A program made the translations under genes and the position numbers. The notes beneath the pieces were generated by a model, which was not told where the DNA came from, made no database searches, and saw nothing but the letters and a program-made list of their open reading frames with translations. Source: UBA4744 sp963717135 (GTDB lineage Bacteria; Actinomycetota; Acidimicrobiia; Spongiisociales; UBA4744). Taken from it: a stretch of DNA of 64,000 nucleotides. Positions 33,260-42,427 of the stretch are shown one piece after another. The DNA is taken from the NCBI GenBank assembly GCA_963717135.1, contig CAVQVN010000003.1, positions 1 to 64,000 on the forward strand, written 5' to 3'. The first letter of the stretch is position 1. Each line of letters begins with the position of its first letter.

Positions 33260-36184
33260 CTACTCGGCCGCGGACAAGCTCGCCTGCTCGATGGCCTCGA
33301 TCCATCCGCGAGATGCACCACTTTCCCATGCCAGTCGGTACTCATCCGTGGGGACGGCGGATTCGAGTGCTTGCAGTTCGGTTTCATGAAGACGGCGAAA
33401 CAATACATCCCGTTGCAGTCCAAGTGCCCGGTGGTGCGCATCCTCGGCGCCCCACAAAAAGACCGCCCTGGTCGGGAGCCCGCGCCGGCGGGCCACGACC
33501 GCCCAGGACCCGAGCAGCGATGAAGCCATCGAACTTCCGACGGCTTCGATAGCGAGACCCGTTGCCTCGGTCAGCAGCGATTCCGCCCAATCCAGGTCAC
33601 CATGGACGCACTCCACCAGACCGAGACTCATCGTCGTCGAAGCCATCTCGTGTTTTGATCCGACATCCTTGAAGAGGGCCAACGCCTCTTCCAACAGCTC
33701 TCCGGCCCTCTCGTACTCTCCCTCGGTGAGCGCGATCGAGCCCAGCGCCACCAGCGACTGGGCAATGCTGCGCGGGTGATTGAGCCGGCGGCGTACCTCC
33801 AGGCTCTCAGTGAGCAACGCCCGGGCGCCCTCCAGATCACCGCCGTCCAAGGCAATCTGTCCCCGCCCGGCGAGACAATTGGCCACTCCCCAACGATCAC
33901 CAACTTCCTCGAGCATCGACGCCGCCCTCGCGTAGAACCCGACGGCTCGCTCCTGATCCCCCCGGGCCGACATGGCGGACGCCATGCGAAGCATTGCCAT
34001 TGCCTGATCATGGCGAGCTCCCAGCTCCGCGAAAGCTCGTTCGCTCTCTTCGAGCATCCCCAGAGCCCGGGCCGTATCGCCTTGGATACGGATCAGCATC
34101 GCCGCCACCTCCAATCCCCGTGCCTTTATGAGCGGATCAGTTTCGGCCCCGATCTGCAACGCCCGCTCGGTGAGCTGCAGCCCTTCCTGGGCGAAGCCTC
34201 GCGCTACCCAGTAGGTCATCAGAGCCCAGGAGAACCGCAAAGCCGTATCCACCTCTCCGGCGTCCAGGGCCCATTCGATGCAAGCGCGCAGATTATCGTG
34301 GTCGCCTTCCAGCCTTCTCAACCAGGCAGCTTCCGCCGGTCCGCGCATCTCGGCGGCGGCTTCCTCCGCCAGGCGTAGGTAGAAACTCGCATGCCTGGCG
34401 GCGGTAGCTTCAAGTTCTTCGGTCAACCTGAGCTTGGTCCGGGCGTAGGTGCGCACGGTCTCGAACAAGCGATACCGCATCTCGTCACCGCGCTCATCGG
34501 CGACCACCAGCGACTTGTCGACCAGGCGGGACAACAAATCGAACACGTCGAACCTGGCGACGTTTCCTCCGGCCCCCACTTCTTCGGCCGCTTCCATCGA
34601 GAAACCACCCCGGAAAACCGAAAGGCGTCCCAGCAAGATTTGCTCTGCGCCGGTCAGAAGCTCAAAACTCCAATCCATGGCGGCCGCCAGGGTCTGCTGA
34701 CGAGGCAGCGCGGCCCTGCTGCCACCGGTGAGCAATGCAAACCGATCGTCGAGACGTGCTGCGAGCTGGTCGGGCGACATAGCCCGGACTCGTGAGGCGG
34801 CCAGTTCGATGGCCAGCGGAATCCCATCGAGCCTGCGCGAGATGACTGCCACTGCGCCGCTGTTACCCGTATTGAGCGAGAAGCCGGGGCGAACGGCCGC
34901 GGCGCGCTCGACAAACAGGCGAACCGCTTCGTGTTCTTCGAGAGCGGAAAGCTCGGACTCCTCCCCGGGACCCGGAACGGACAAGGAGGGCACCCGGTAG
35001 AGGACTTCGCCGGCCATCCCCAACGCTTCCCGGCTGGTAGCCAGAACCTGAAGGCGCGGGCAGGATCGCAGGAGACCATCGACGAGATGCACCGCGGCGT
35101 CCAGCATGTGCTCACAGTTGTCGAGAATGAGCAGGGCGTGCCGGGACCGAAGATACTCGATCAGGCTTTCCTGCATCGACCGCCCGGGAAGGCGTTCCAC
35201 CCCGAGAGTGGCCGCCACCTCCATGGCGATGAGAGCACCATCATCGAGCGGTCCGAGCTCAGTGAGCCACACCCCATCGCGAAACACCGAAACCACCTCG
35301 GCCGCCACCTGCAACGCCAACCGGGTCTTCCCCGACCCACCTACACCGGTCAGAGTGAGGAGCCGGGCCTGAGGAATCAGTCCCCCGACTGCCTCGAGCT
35401 CCCGGTGGCGACCCACGAAGCTGGTCACCTGGACGGGGAGGTTGTGGGCGTAGGCGTCGAGTGAACGAATCGACGGGAACGAGGCGGGCAGGTCGGCGTG
35501 GAGCAGCTGGAAGACTCTCTCGGGGCGTGCCAGGTCGCGGAGTCGATGCTCACCCAGGTCCCGCAAACTCACCTCATCCGGAAGCACATCGCGCAGCAAC
35601 TCGGCGGCTGCCAGAGAAACCAGGATCTGACCACCGTGGGCGGAGCCCAGCAGACGGGCACACCGATTGAGTGTGGGACCGAAGTAGTCGCCATCCCGCT
35701 CATCGGCCGCACCGGTATGGATGACCATCCGCACCCTGAGCGGACCCATCTCATCGGGAGCGTCCAGGGACAAACGCCGCTGCCCCTCGAGGGCCGCTTC
35801 CATCGCCGCTCGCGGTGAATGGAACGCCACGGAAAAGGCATCACCGGCGGTGGTGAAGATATAGCCATTGTGTTCGGCCATCACCCTCCGCAGCATGAGG
35901 TCGTGACGAGCCAGCGTTCGCTGCATGGCGTCCGGGTAGTAGTCCCAGAACCGGGTGGAGCCTTCGATATCGGTGAAGAGGAAGGTAATCGTCCCGCTGG
36001 GAGGTCTTGTGCCGGGCGCGACTCGACGGACCCGGGCCGGGTCGGGCGTGACCTCTCCGTTGGAATCATGGTCGTTTCGCAACTTTGGCTTCCCGGTGGT
36101 TCGCCCCCAACCTACAACCGCCGGACGACCCGACCGGCGGGTTTGCCGCGCCCTCTTGCCGCTCCACCGGCCGGTCTGGCACAC
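33260..36184 (-). CDS. Class III adenylate/guanylate cyclase with AAA-type ATPase and TPR domains
   Basis: A 974-residue signalling protein. The cyclase homology domain (about 60-230) contains ITFLFTDIEGSTRFWDYYPD (metal Asp), TAGDAFSVAF (second metal Asp) and VRMVIHTGAADERDGDYFG. An NB-ARC/AAA-like ATPase follows with Walker A LTGVGGSGKTRLALQ and LILDNCEHMLDA, and then TPR helices to the C-terminus. This layout is common in actinobacterial regulators of the cyclase-ATPase-TPR type. No C-terminal HTH is seen. The start is uncertain: GTG 36184 is 8 nt from the divergent ATG 36193, and an in-frame TTG about 100 nt inside is also possible. Confidence 0.87.
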   Translation of the reverse strand: MCQTGRWSGKRARQTRRSGRPAVVGWGRTTGKPKLRNDHDSNGEVTPDPARVRRVAPGTRPPSGTITFLFTDIEGSTRFWDYYPDAMQRTLARHDLMLRRVMAEHNGYIFTTAGDAFSVAFHSPRAAMEAALEGQRRLSLDAPDEMGPLRVRMVIHTGAADERDGDYFGPTLNRCARLLGSAHGGQILVSLAAAELLRDVLPDEVSLRDLGEHRLRDLARPERVFQLLHADLPASFPSIRSLDAYAHNLPVQVTSFVGRHRELEAVGGLIPQARLLTLTGVGGSGKTRLALQVAAEVVSVFRDGVWLTELGPLDDGALIAMEVAATLGVERLPGRSMQESLIEYLRSRHALLILDNCEHMLDAAVHLVDGLLRSCPRLQVLATSREALGMAGEVLYRVPSLSVPGPGEESELSALEEHEAVRLFVERAAAVRPGFSLNTGNSGAVAVISRRLDGIPLAIELAASRVRAMSPDQLAARLDDRFALLTGGSRAALPRQQTLAAAMDWSFELLTGAEQILLGRLSVFRGGFSMEAAEEVGAGGNVARFDVFDLLSRLVDKSLVVADERGDEMRYRLFETVRTYARTKLRLTEELEATAARHASFYLRLAEEAAAEMRGPAEAAWLRRLEGDHDNLRACIEWALDAGEVDTALRFSWALMTYWVARGFAQEGLQLTERALQIGAETDPLIKARGLEVAAMLIRIQGDTARALGMLEESERAFAELGARHDQAMAMLRMASAMSARGDQERAVGFYARAASMLEEVGDRWGVANCLAGRGQIALDGGDLEGARALLTESLEVRRRLNHPRSIAQSLVALGSIALTEGEYERAGELLEEALALFKDVGSKHEMASTTMSLGLVECVHGDLDWAESLLTEATGLAIEAVGSSMASSLLGSWAVVARRRGLPTRAVFLWGAEDAHHRALGLQRDVLFRRLHETELQALESAVPTDEYRLAWESGASRGWIEAIEQASLSAAE

Positions 36185-36192
36185 TATGTGGC

Positions 36193-36504
36193 ATGCAGCA
36201 ACCGCCCATCGCCTCCAACCACGACGGCTACCGGGTCATGCCCGGATGGCGAGTCGGCCACTTGATGGAGGAATCGACCACGGCATCGGGCTTGCTGGTC
36301 CCGGCGGCCGCCGTCGCCGAGCGATCCACGGAGGCGTTGGCCCTCGTCGATGTGGAGACCGGCCATCGCTTCTGGGCGGTCCCCGCCGACGCCTGGCGGT
36401 TCATCTGGCCGACCAGCGGTCGGGTGGTAATCGCGGTCCGCGAGTCGGCAATCATCGCCGAGCAGCAAGAAGAAGACCTTCCCGGCGAGGGAAGGTATCT
36501 GTAA
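36193..36504 (+). CDS. Small hypothetical protein, distantly GroES-like
   Basis: A 103-residue protein, start ATG 36193. Segments HLMEESTTASGLLVPAAAV and GRVVIAVRESAIIAEQQE recall the GroES strands that read roughly EETTASGIVLP and VKESDILAIVE, with about the right spacing and total length. The mobile loop and dome parts are not recognisable. A GroES-type fold is a weak suggestion only. It is divergent from the cyclase gene and is followed by a copy of the 43-bp repeat. Confidence 0.5.
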   Translation: MQQPPIASNHDGYRVMPGWRVGHLMEESTTASGLLVPAAAVAERSTEALALVDVETGHRFWAVPADAWRFIWPTSGRVVIAVRESAIIAEQQEEDLPGEGRYL

Positions 36505-36511
36505 TCCTGTT

Positions 36512-36554
36512 CTTGCGTCGATTTAGTGCGCTGTGCGTCGGAGATTGACGCAAG
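36512..36554 (-). repeat. 43-bp palindromic repeat, copy 1
   Basis: An imperfect palindrome with CTTGCGTC at one end and GACGCAAG at the other, just after the GroES-like gene stop (36504). Read on the minus strand it matches copy 2 (37929) almost throughout the arms, including the flanking CCGAA and GAAC. It could act as a bidirectional terminator or be a non-autonomous mobile repeat. Confidence 0.75.
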
Positions 36555-36629
36555 TTCGGCAAAGGACGACGCTGTTTCGGCGCCGGTCCGATACCGTATG
36601 GATGTGTTGAAGAGCCTCAGCGTGGTCTC

Positions 36630-37985
36630 ATGACCGACGGCGGGCGGCAACGGCGGCGACTGACGGCCACCGTCACCGATCTCGAAGTCCGACAGCAACG
36701 TGCTTTTCTGATTGCCGTCTTCGACGACGATCGGGAGGAACAGCAGCGTTCTCTCGTCGAGCTGGCCCTGCTCACCGAAACGGCCGGTTCCGACCCGATC
36801 GAAAGCGAACTGGTGCGCCGGTCGCTCCCCGATCCGGCCACCTTCATCGGGCGGGGCAAGGCAGCGGAGCTGGCCGCCGTCACCGGATCGCTGGACATCG
36901 ATGTGGTGGTCTTCGACAACTCGCTGTCGCCTGCCCAACAACGAAACCTCCAGGAGATCTTCGAGTGCGACGTCGTCGATCGAGAAGCCTTGATCCTCGA
37001 CATATTCGCCCAGCACGCCACGAGCCGCGAAGGCATGCTCCAGGTCGAGTTGGCCCTGTTGCGGTACCACCTGCCCCGCTTGCGCGGGCAGGGCACCCGG
37101 TTGAGCAGACAAGCCGGTGGGATCGGAACCAGGGGACCCGGTGAAACCAAGCTCGAGTCGGATCGGCGGCGAATCCTCAGCCGCATCTCCAAACTCGAAC
37201 GGGATCTCCGGATGCTCGACTCGACCCGGGCAACCCAGCGCAAAGCCCGCCGCAAATCCGACCTGGCCCAGGTGGCGCTGGTCGGTTATACCAACGCCGG
37301 GAAATCGACGCTGCTCAATCACTTGACCGGCGCCGGTGTGTTGACCCAGGATCAGCTGTTCTCGACCCTCGACCCGACCGTCCGCCGGCTCGAGCTCGGG
37401 AGCGGCCGGGCCGTGCTGCTGTCCGATACGGTCGGCTTCGTCCGACGGCTACCACATGGCTTGATTGAGGCTTTCCGTTCCACCCTGGAGGAAGTGACGC
37501 AATCCGATCTTCTGCTGCACGTGGCCGACGCCGGCGAACCGGCCCTCGACGCCCAGATCGCAGCAGTCCGATCGGTCCTGGAGGAGATCAACGGCGCTCA
37601 TCTCCCCGAATTGCTGGTGGTCAACAAAGTCGACTCCGTCGACCAGACGACTCGCACCCGGCTGTCCCGTCTCTATCCGGAAGCCATTGCAATATCAGCT
37701 CTCGAAGGCGACGGTATCGATCAGCTTCTGGTTGCCGTCGACGAGACGCTGCGGTCGCAGCTGACTGAGGTGGTGCTGGTCATTCCTTACGATCGAGGTG
37801 ATGTTCTCGCCGCGGTCCACCGGGAGGGCGAAGTGATCAAGGAGGAACACCTTGCGGAGGGTACCCGGATCCACGCCCGGCTCCCCCAACCACGTCTCGC
37901 CGGCTTCGAGACATTCACCACACCCGAACTTGCGTCAACCTCGGATATATACCGCGCTAAATCGACGCAAGAACGGGAAGGTTAG
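36630..37985 (+). CDS. hflX: GTPase HflX
   Basis: A 451-residue ribosome-associated GTPase that splits stalled or hibernating 70S ribosomes. The N-terminal HflX domain has FIGRGKAAELAA and VFDNSLSPAQQRNLQE; the linker carries the hallmark QAGGIGTRGPGETKLESDRR. The G domain follows: G1 GYTNAGKSTLLN, G3 DTVGFVRRLP, G4 NKVD, G5 SALEG. Start ATG 36630. The last 19 residues (from about ELASTSDIYRAK) are encoded by a copy of the 43-bp repeat rather than by family-conserved sequence, and the stop is shared in a 4-nt convergent overlap with ppgK. Confidence 0.95.
   Translation: MTDGGRQRRRLTATVTDLEVRQQRAFLIAVFDDDREEQQRSLVELALLTETAGSDPIESELVRRSLPDPATFIGRGKAAELAAVTGSLDIDVVVFDNSLSPAQQRNLQEIFECDVVDREALILDIFAQHATSREGMLQVELALLRYHLPRLRGQGTRLSRQAGGIGTRGPGETKLESDRRRILSRISKLERDLRMLDSTRATQRKARRKSDLAQVALVGYTNAGKSTLLNHLTGAGVLTQDQLFSTLDPTVRRLELGSGRAVLLSDTVGFVRRLPHGLIEAFRSTLEEVTQSDLLLHVADAGEPALDAQIAAVRSVLEEINGAHLPELLVVNKVDSVDQTTRTRLSRLYPEAIAISALEGDGIDQLLVAVDETLRSQLTEVVLVIPYDRGDVLAAVHREGEVIKEEHLAEGTRIHARLPQPRLAGFETFTTPELASTSDIYRAKSTQEREG
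37929..37971 (+). repeat. 43-bp palindromic repeat, copy 2, inside the hflX 3' end
   Basis: Same 43-bp element (CTTGCGTC to GACGCAAG, followed by AACGGG). It lies within the last codons of hflX and supplies its C-terminal residues. Together with copy 1 it flanks hflX in inverted orientation. Confidence 0.75.
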
Positions 37986-38719
37986 AGGCGGTCGCGGGCA
38001 ACGAGAGCAGCCCCGATGATTCCCGCTTCGTTGCGAAGCTGGGCTGGGACCACCTCTGTATCGACCGTCAAGTAGTCCCGGAATCTTTGCAGCTTGCGGC
38101 TGACGCCCCCGCCGATGATGAAGAGGTCGGGTGAGAAGACCTTTTCGAGGTGCTGGAGAAACTCGTTCACCCTCATGCCCCACTTCTTATAAGTGAGTTT
38201 CTCCGCTTCCCGCACCCGGGCCGCGGCGTAGTGCTCGGCATCCATGCCTTTGAACTCGAGATGCCCGAGTTCGGTGTTCGGAAAGAGATGACCGTCGACG
38301 AAGACTCCGCTGCCGATCCCGGTGCCGAAGGTCAGCATGAAGACCACCCCGTGGCGGTGGCGGCCTGCCCCGAACTTCATCTCGGCCATGCCGGCCGCGT
38401 CGGCATCATTCATCAGGACCACCTTTTGGCCGGTCGCTTCGCCCAACAGCTGCTCGCCGTCAATCGTGATCCAGCTCTTGTCGACGTTGGCGGCGCTGTG
38501 GACTATGCCTTGCGAGACGACCGAGGGGAATGTGCAACCGATCGGGCCGTCCCAGGCGAAATGCTCGACCAGTTCGACCACGACTTTGGCGACCGCCTTG
38601 GGGGTCGCCGGTTGCGGAGTCAGGATCTTGTGTCGGTCACGGGTCAACCGACCGGCGTCGAGATCGACGGTCGCTCCCTTGATCCCGGATCCACCGATGT
38701 CGACGCCTAGTAGCTCCAT
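37982..38719 (-). CDS. ppgK: Polyphosphate glucokinase
   Basis: A 245-residue ROK-type kinase that phosphorylates glucose with polyphosphate (and often ATP), an enzyme typical of actinobacteria. The phosphate motif LLGVDIGGSGIKGATVD, VVLMNDADAAGMAE with the catalytic Asp, and LTFGTGIGSGVFVDG are present; LYKKWGMRVNEF-like TYKKWGMRVNEFL is characteristic of PPGK rather than ordinary glucokinase. Start ATG 38719. It converges on hflX with a 4-nt overlap. It would feed glucose-6-phosphate to the oxidative pentose phosphate route (gnd nearby) and, through glucose-1-phosphate, to the sugar-nucleotide genes. Confidence 0.93.
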   Translation of the reverse strand: MELLGVDIGGSGIKGATVDLDAGRLTRDRHKILTPQPATPKAVAKVVVELVEHFAWDGPIGCTFPSVVSQGIVHSAANVDKSWITIDGEQLLGEATGQKVVLMNDADAAGMAEMKFGAGRHRHGVVFMLTFGTGIGSGVFVDGHLFPNTELGHLEFKGMDAEHYAAARVREAEKLTYKKWGMRVNEFLQHLEKVFSPDLFIIGGGVSRKLQRFRDYLTVDTEVVPAQLRNEAGIIGAALVARDRL

Positions 38720-38761
38720 GTGCGGTTCCCGATCAGGGCCATCAGAGTAACTTCCAGACGC

Positions 38762-39844
38762 TCAGTCGTCTTCACTCGACTCACCGATCGACACCAGGCC
38801 ACATGAGGAGCACACGTTGCGGGTCAACCCGCCGGGCAGGCGAAGTTCCTGGAAGACGTGCTGGTGGTTCTCCGGCGGTCGTTTGCGACCCGGAGCCGCC
38901 GGAAGACGATCGAACGGAACGATGCCGGTCTGACGCAGCTCCTCGGAGATTTTCAAGGCGATTCCCTTTACACCGTACCGGAAGCCCGTGAACAACCTGA
39001 TGAAGACATTCTTCTTGGGCGGCCCGGCGGGTACGACGACCGGCGCTGGGCCGACCGGCTCGACCGCCTTCAGGCGGGCGGACCGGGGCGGTTTGGCTGG
39101 CTTCTCCCGGGGCGACTTGGTCCGTTTCTCCGAGGTTGCTTTGGGCAAAGCGTCGGATTCGCCCCGCGGCCGCTTCTTGTCGCGCGGCTTGGGACCTGGA
39201 ACCTCTGGGATCGGCAGGTCATCCCAGGGGGAGGCGGCCTCGAGTGGAGGCGGGGAGGTCGGCAGGCTCGGAGGGCGAGTCTCGGGGGCCGGCAGCGGGG
39301 CCGGCTCAACCCACTGCGACACTGGTGCCGCCGGGGTGGGCGGCGGCTCGATCGGCCTCGACTCTGGTTCGACCGGGAGCGGAACCGGATCCGGCTCGGG
39401 GACCGGCGTGGCCGGTTCGACTACCGGGGAACTCTGCGACGCGCGAGCCTCTTCCTCCCGACTCCGCCGCTTGCGTTCCCGGCGGCTCAGGCGAGGGGCT
39501 TCAGCCACCTTGGATTCCGAAGTCCTACGTCCGAAACGCTTTTTCGGCGGCTCTTCAACCGGCAGCAAGTCGATGGTGGAGGCCGCAAAATGGCCGGGCC
39601 GGCGCGGCAAGAATGTAACGGTCTCGTCCTCGACATCCAGCGAGAACCAACCGCGGCCGATCGGCGTGACGCGAACGGACTGTCTCTCCCATCGCCCCAG
39701 CTCGCCGCTGCTGTGCTCGAGAACAATGTGCTGATCGTCGAGCTGGACGATTACCTCCAGTTCGGGCGCGGCGTCGCCGTTCAGCTGGATGCGTCCATCG
39801 AACGCAGCGTCTTTTTTGTCGGTGAAGGCCTGGGACACGGTCAC
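38762..39844 (-). CDS. Hypothetical protein with long Pro-rich linker and C-terminal Cys motif
   Basis: A 360-residue protein I do not recognise. Residues 1-95 form a small beta-rich domain (ELEVIVQLDDQHIVLEHSSG, FSLDVEDETVTFLP). Residues about 100-265 are low-complexity, Pro-, Glu- and Arg-rich and probably disordered. The C-terminal 90 residues hold a conserved-looking KNVFIRLFTGFRYGVKGIAL and a metal-type HQHVF...CSSCGLVSIG (His-x-His and CxxC). No membrane segment. Start GTG 39844; a second GTG 6 nt inside is possible. Likely an actinobacterial conserved hypothetical. Confidence 0.6.
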   Translation of the reverse strand: MTVSQAFTDKKDAAFDGRIQLNGDAAPELEVIVQLDDQHIVLEHSSGELGRWERQSVRVTPIGRGWFSLDVEDETVTFLPRRPGHFAASTIDLLPVEEPPKKRFGRRTSESKVAEAPRLSRRERKRRSREEEARASQSSPVVEPATPVPEPDPVPLPVEPESRPIEPPPTPAAPVSQWVEPAPLPAPETRPPSLPTSPPPLEAASPWDDLPIPEVPGPKPRDKKRPRGESDALPKATSEKRTKSPREKPAKPPRSARLKAVEPVGPAPVVVPAGPPKKNVFIRLFTGFRYGVKGIALKISEELRQTGIVPFDRLPAAPGRKRPPENHQHVFQELRLPGGLTRNVCSSCGLVSIGESSEDD

Positions 39845-39969
39845 CTTCGTCGTATCGGCGCCTGATTCTCGATCTGAAGCACGTATAAAGCTATCTCACT
39901 CGAAGATTTCTAGCCCACTGGAGCCACAGAAGTAACCTCCAGCGTAGCCATCAGCCAGAAGGAGACTTC

Positions 39970-41475
39970 ATGCCCGCCACTGCCGACCTAGGCCTCATTG
40001 GACTCGCGGTGATGGGTCAGAACCTGGTACTCAACATGGACGATCGGGGCTACACGGTCGCAGTCTTCAATCGGACCACCTCGCGCGTCGATGATTTCCT
40101 CGCCGGACCGGCCCGTGGCACACGGGTGATCGGAACACATTTTGTCGAAGAGCTCGTCGCCGGGTTGAAGACTCCCCGCAAAGTGATGCTCATGGTCCAG
40201 GCCGGTCCCGCCGTCGACTCGGTCATCGATCAGCTCCTGCCGTTGCTCGATCCGGGTGACATCATCATCGACGGGGGCAACTCACAGTTCACCGATACCG
40301 CCCGCCGGACCGCCCGCGTGGAGGCGGCCGGCGCCCTGTACGTCGGAACGGGGATCTCGGGTGGCGAGGAGGGCGCCCGCCGGGGGCCATCGATCATGCC
40401 GGGGGGCAGCCCGGCTGCCTGGCCGCACGTACGAGACATTTTTCAAGACATTGCCGCCCGGGTCGCCGACGGCACCCCGTGCTGTGACTGGGTAGGTCCG
40501 GACGGGGCCGGCCACTTCGTGAAAATGGTCCACAACGGGATCGAATACGGGGACATGCAGGTCATTGCGGAGGCGTATCACTTCATGAAAGACGGCCTGA
40601 ACCTGCCGCATGACGAAATGGCGAGGGCGTTCCGCCGGTGGTCCGAAGGGGTGCTCGACTCGTACCTGGTCGACATCACTGCCGACATCCTTTCCTTTCG
40701 CGATGAGTCCGGCTCCCCTCAGGTCGAGCTGATCCTCGATGCGGCCGGGCAGAAAGGCACCGGCAAATGGACCGCCATCACGGCCCTCGATCTTGGCATG
40801 CCGACCACCCTGGTAGCCGAAGCGGTATTTGCGCGGATCGTTTCCGCGTTGAAGGATGAACGCATCGCCGCCTCCGGCTACCTGACGGGACCGCACGGGA
40901 ATGTCCTCGAAGGTCTGGCCCCCGACACCCCGCCCGAGACCCGACAGGAGATAGCCACCCACAAGCGGGCAATCTGGGTCGAGAAGCTACAGCAGGCCGT
41001 CTACGCCTCGAAGATCATTTCCTACGCTCAGGGATTCATGCTGCTGCGGGCCGCCGCCGCCGAATACGACTGGGATCTGGATTACGGACGGATCGCCTCG
41101 CTGTGGCGAGAAGGCTGCATCATCCGGGCAGCGTTTCTGGACGACATCACCTCTGCCTTCGCGGCCGATCCGGGACTGACCAATCTGATGCTCGATCCGT
41201 TCTTCCGCCGAGCCCTGGCCGAGTCGGAAAAGGGCTTGCGCGCCGTCGTCCGGCAGGCGGTCAGGATCGGCGTGCCCGTGCCTGCCTACTCGTCCGCTCT
41301 GGCCTTCTACGACTCATACCGGTCGGGGCGGCTGCCAGCCAACCTGATCCAGGCCCAGCGCGACTATTTCGGTGCCCACACGTACGAGCGAATCGACCGT
41401 CCCCGGGGAGAGTTCTTCCACACGAACTGGACCGGGAGAGGCGGAGACACGACCGCCGGCACCTACGAGGCGTGA
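39970..41475 (+). CDS. gnd: 6-phosphogluconate dehydrogenase, decarboxylating
   Basis: A 501-residue enzyme of the oxidative pentose phosphate pathway, converting 6-phosphogluconate to ribulose-5-phosphate with NADP+. The N-terminal GLIGLAVMGQNLVLNM is the cofactor motif, followed by the substrate-binding GISGGEEGARRGPSIMPGG and the catalytic HFVKMVHNGIEYGDMQ (Lys, His, Asn, Glu). The C-terminal tail has the long-form (hexokinase-size) sequence DYFGAHTYERIDRPRGEFFHTNW. Length fits the long class. Start ATG 39970 after GAAGGAG. Confidence 0.95.
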   Translation: MPATADLGLIGLAVMGQNLVLNMDDRGYTVAVFNRTTSRVDDFLAGPARGTRVIGTHFVEELVAGLKTPRKVMLMVQAGPAVDSVIDQLLPLLDPGDIIIDGGNSQFTDTARRTARVEAAGALYVGTGISGGEEGARRGPSIMPGGSPAAWPHVRDIFQDIAARVADGTPCCDWVGPDGAGHFVKMVHNGIEYGDMQVIAEAYHFMKDGLNLPHDEMARAFRRWSEGVLDSYLVDITADILSFRDESGSPQVELILDAAGQKGTGKWTAITALDLGMPTTLVAEAVFARIVSALKDERIAASGYLTGPHGNVLEGLAPDTPPETRQEIATHKRAIWVEKLQQAVYASKIISYAQGFMLLRAAAAEYDWDLDYGRIASLWREGCIIRAAFLDDITSAFAADPGLTNLMLDPFFRRALAESEKGLRAVVRQAVRIGVPVPAYSSALAFYDSYRSGRLPANLIQAQRDYFGAHTYERIDRPRGEFFHTNWTGRGGDTTAGTYEA

Positions 41476-41483
41476 CTTTCGGC

Positions 41484-41499
41484 CCGGCGAAAGCGCCGG
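41484..41499 (+). terminator. Short hairpin after gnd
   Basis: CCGGCG and CGCCGG form a 6-bp stem with an AAAG loop, 9 nt past the gnd stop. No U-tract. A weak terminator between gnd and the ABC transporter genes. Confidence 0.35.
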
Positions 41500-41542
41500 T
41501 CGGCCTCTCGCCACGGCCGGCGAAATGGGTCAAAGTTGACGT

Positions 41543-42427
41543 GTGCTCTCTCTCCGTGACCTCGACAAGCGGTACGGCTCCGTGGTGGCGCTGGATGGAG
41601 CCACCTTTGATGTACCTCCCGGCCGGATAGTTGGTTTTCTGGGACCGAACGGCGCGGGCAAAACGACCGCGATGCGCTGCGTGTTCGGCCTGGTCCAACC
41701 CGATCGAGGACAAGTCCTGTGGAACGACCGCCCGATCGGGCACGCCGAGCGCCTCCAGTTCGGGTACATGCCTGAGGAAAGGGGCCTCTATCCCAAGATG
41801 AAGGTGCGGGATCAGCTGACCTACTTCGGGCGGCTGTCCGGCCTGGACAAAACCACGGCCGGTGAAAGGGCAGACTACTGGTTGGGCCGTTTGGGTCTGG
41901 AAGGGCGGGCGTTAGATGAAACGGTCCGGCTCTCCCATGGCAACCAGCAGCGGGTGCAGCTGGCTACCGCCCTCGTCCATCAACCGAAGCTGTTGGTCCT
42001 CGACGAGCCGTTTGCCGGCCTCGATCCGCTCGGGATGGAGACCATGTCGGGCATGCTCGCCGAACTGGCCGGGTCTGGAGTGGGGATCGTATTCTCCAGC
42101 CATCAGCTGGATCTCGTCGAAGATGTTTGTCAGGACGTGGTGATCATCAACCAGGGCCACGTTGTGCTGTCCGGGCAGGTGGCGGCCCTCAAGGCGGCTT
42201 CCGGCCGCCGTCATCTCCAAGTCTCGGTCGATGGCAAGGCCTGGGTCCCCGACCTGGCGGGCCTCGAGGTCGTCCCGGGCTCACGTTCCGAGCCCCGCTA
42301 CCTCGTCAGCTCGGCCGCCCGCATCGATGAGGTGCTGGCCCAGGCGCAAGCTCACGGCGAGGTGACCACCTTCACGGTCGAGCCGCCCAGCCTCACCGAT
42401 CTCTTCCGGGAAGCGGTGGAACCATGA
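41543..42427 (+). CDS. ABC transporter ATP-binding protein (NatA/DrrA type)
   Basis: A 294-residue ABC ATPase. Walker A GPNGAGKTTAM, the Q-loop region, signature LSHGNQQRVQLATALV (LSHGN replacing the usual LSGGQ) and Walker B LLVLDEPFAGLDP are all present, with the H-loop SSHQLDLVEDV. The C-terminal 80 residues are the accessory domain of NatA-type exporters. Start GTG 41543. It overlaps the permease gene by 4 nt (ATGA), giving a two-gene exporter for sodium, drugs or an unknown substrate. Confidence 0.9.
   Translation: MLSLRDLDKRYGSVVALDGATFDVPPGRIVGFLGPNGAGKTTAMRCVFGLVQPDRGQVLWNDRPIGHAERLQFGYMPEERGLYPKMKVRDQLTYFGRLSGLDKTTAGERADYWLGRLGLEGRALDETVRLSHGNQQRVQLATALVHQPKLLVLDEPFAGLDPLGMETMSGMLAELAGSGVGIVFSSHQLDLVEDVCQDVVIINQGHVVLSGQVAALKAASGRRHLQVSVDGKAWVPDLAGLEVVPGSRSEPRYLVSSAARIDEVLAQAQAHGEVTTFTVEPPSLTDLFREAVEP

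Noticed and set aside
36228..37322. Minus-strand long open frames opposite hflX and the GroES-like gene
   Set aside because: Shadow frames caused by high GC; hflX on the plus strand has full family motifs.
38858..39865. Plus-strand Arg-rich frame opposite the Pro-rich hypothetical protein
   Set aside because: Low-complexity shadow of the minus-strand gene, with no recognisable domain or RBS.
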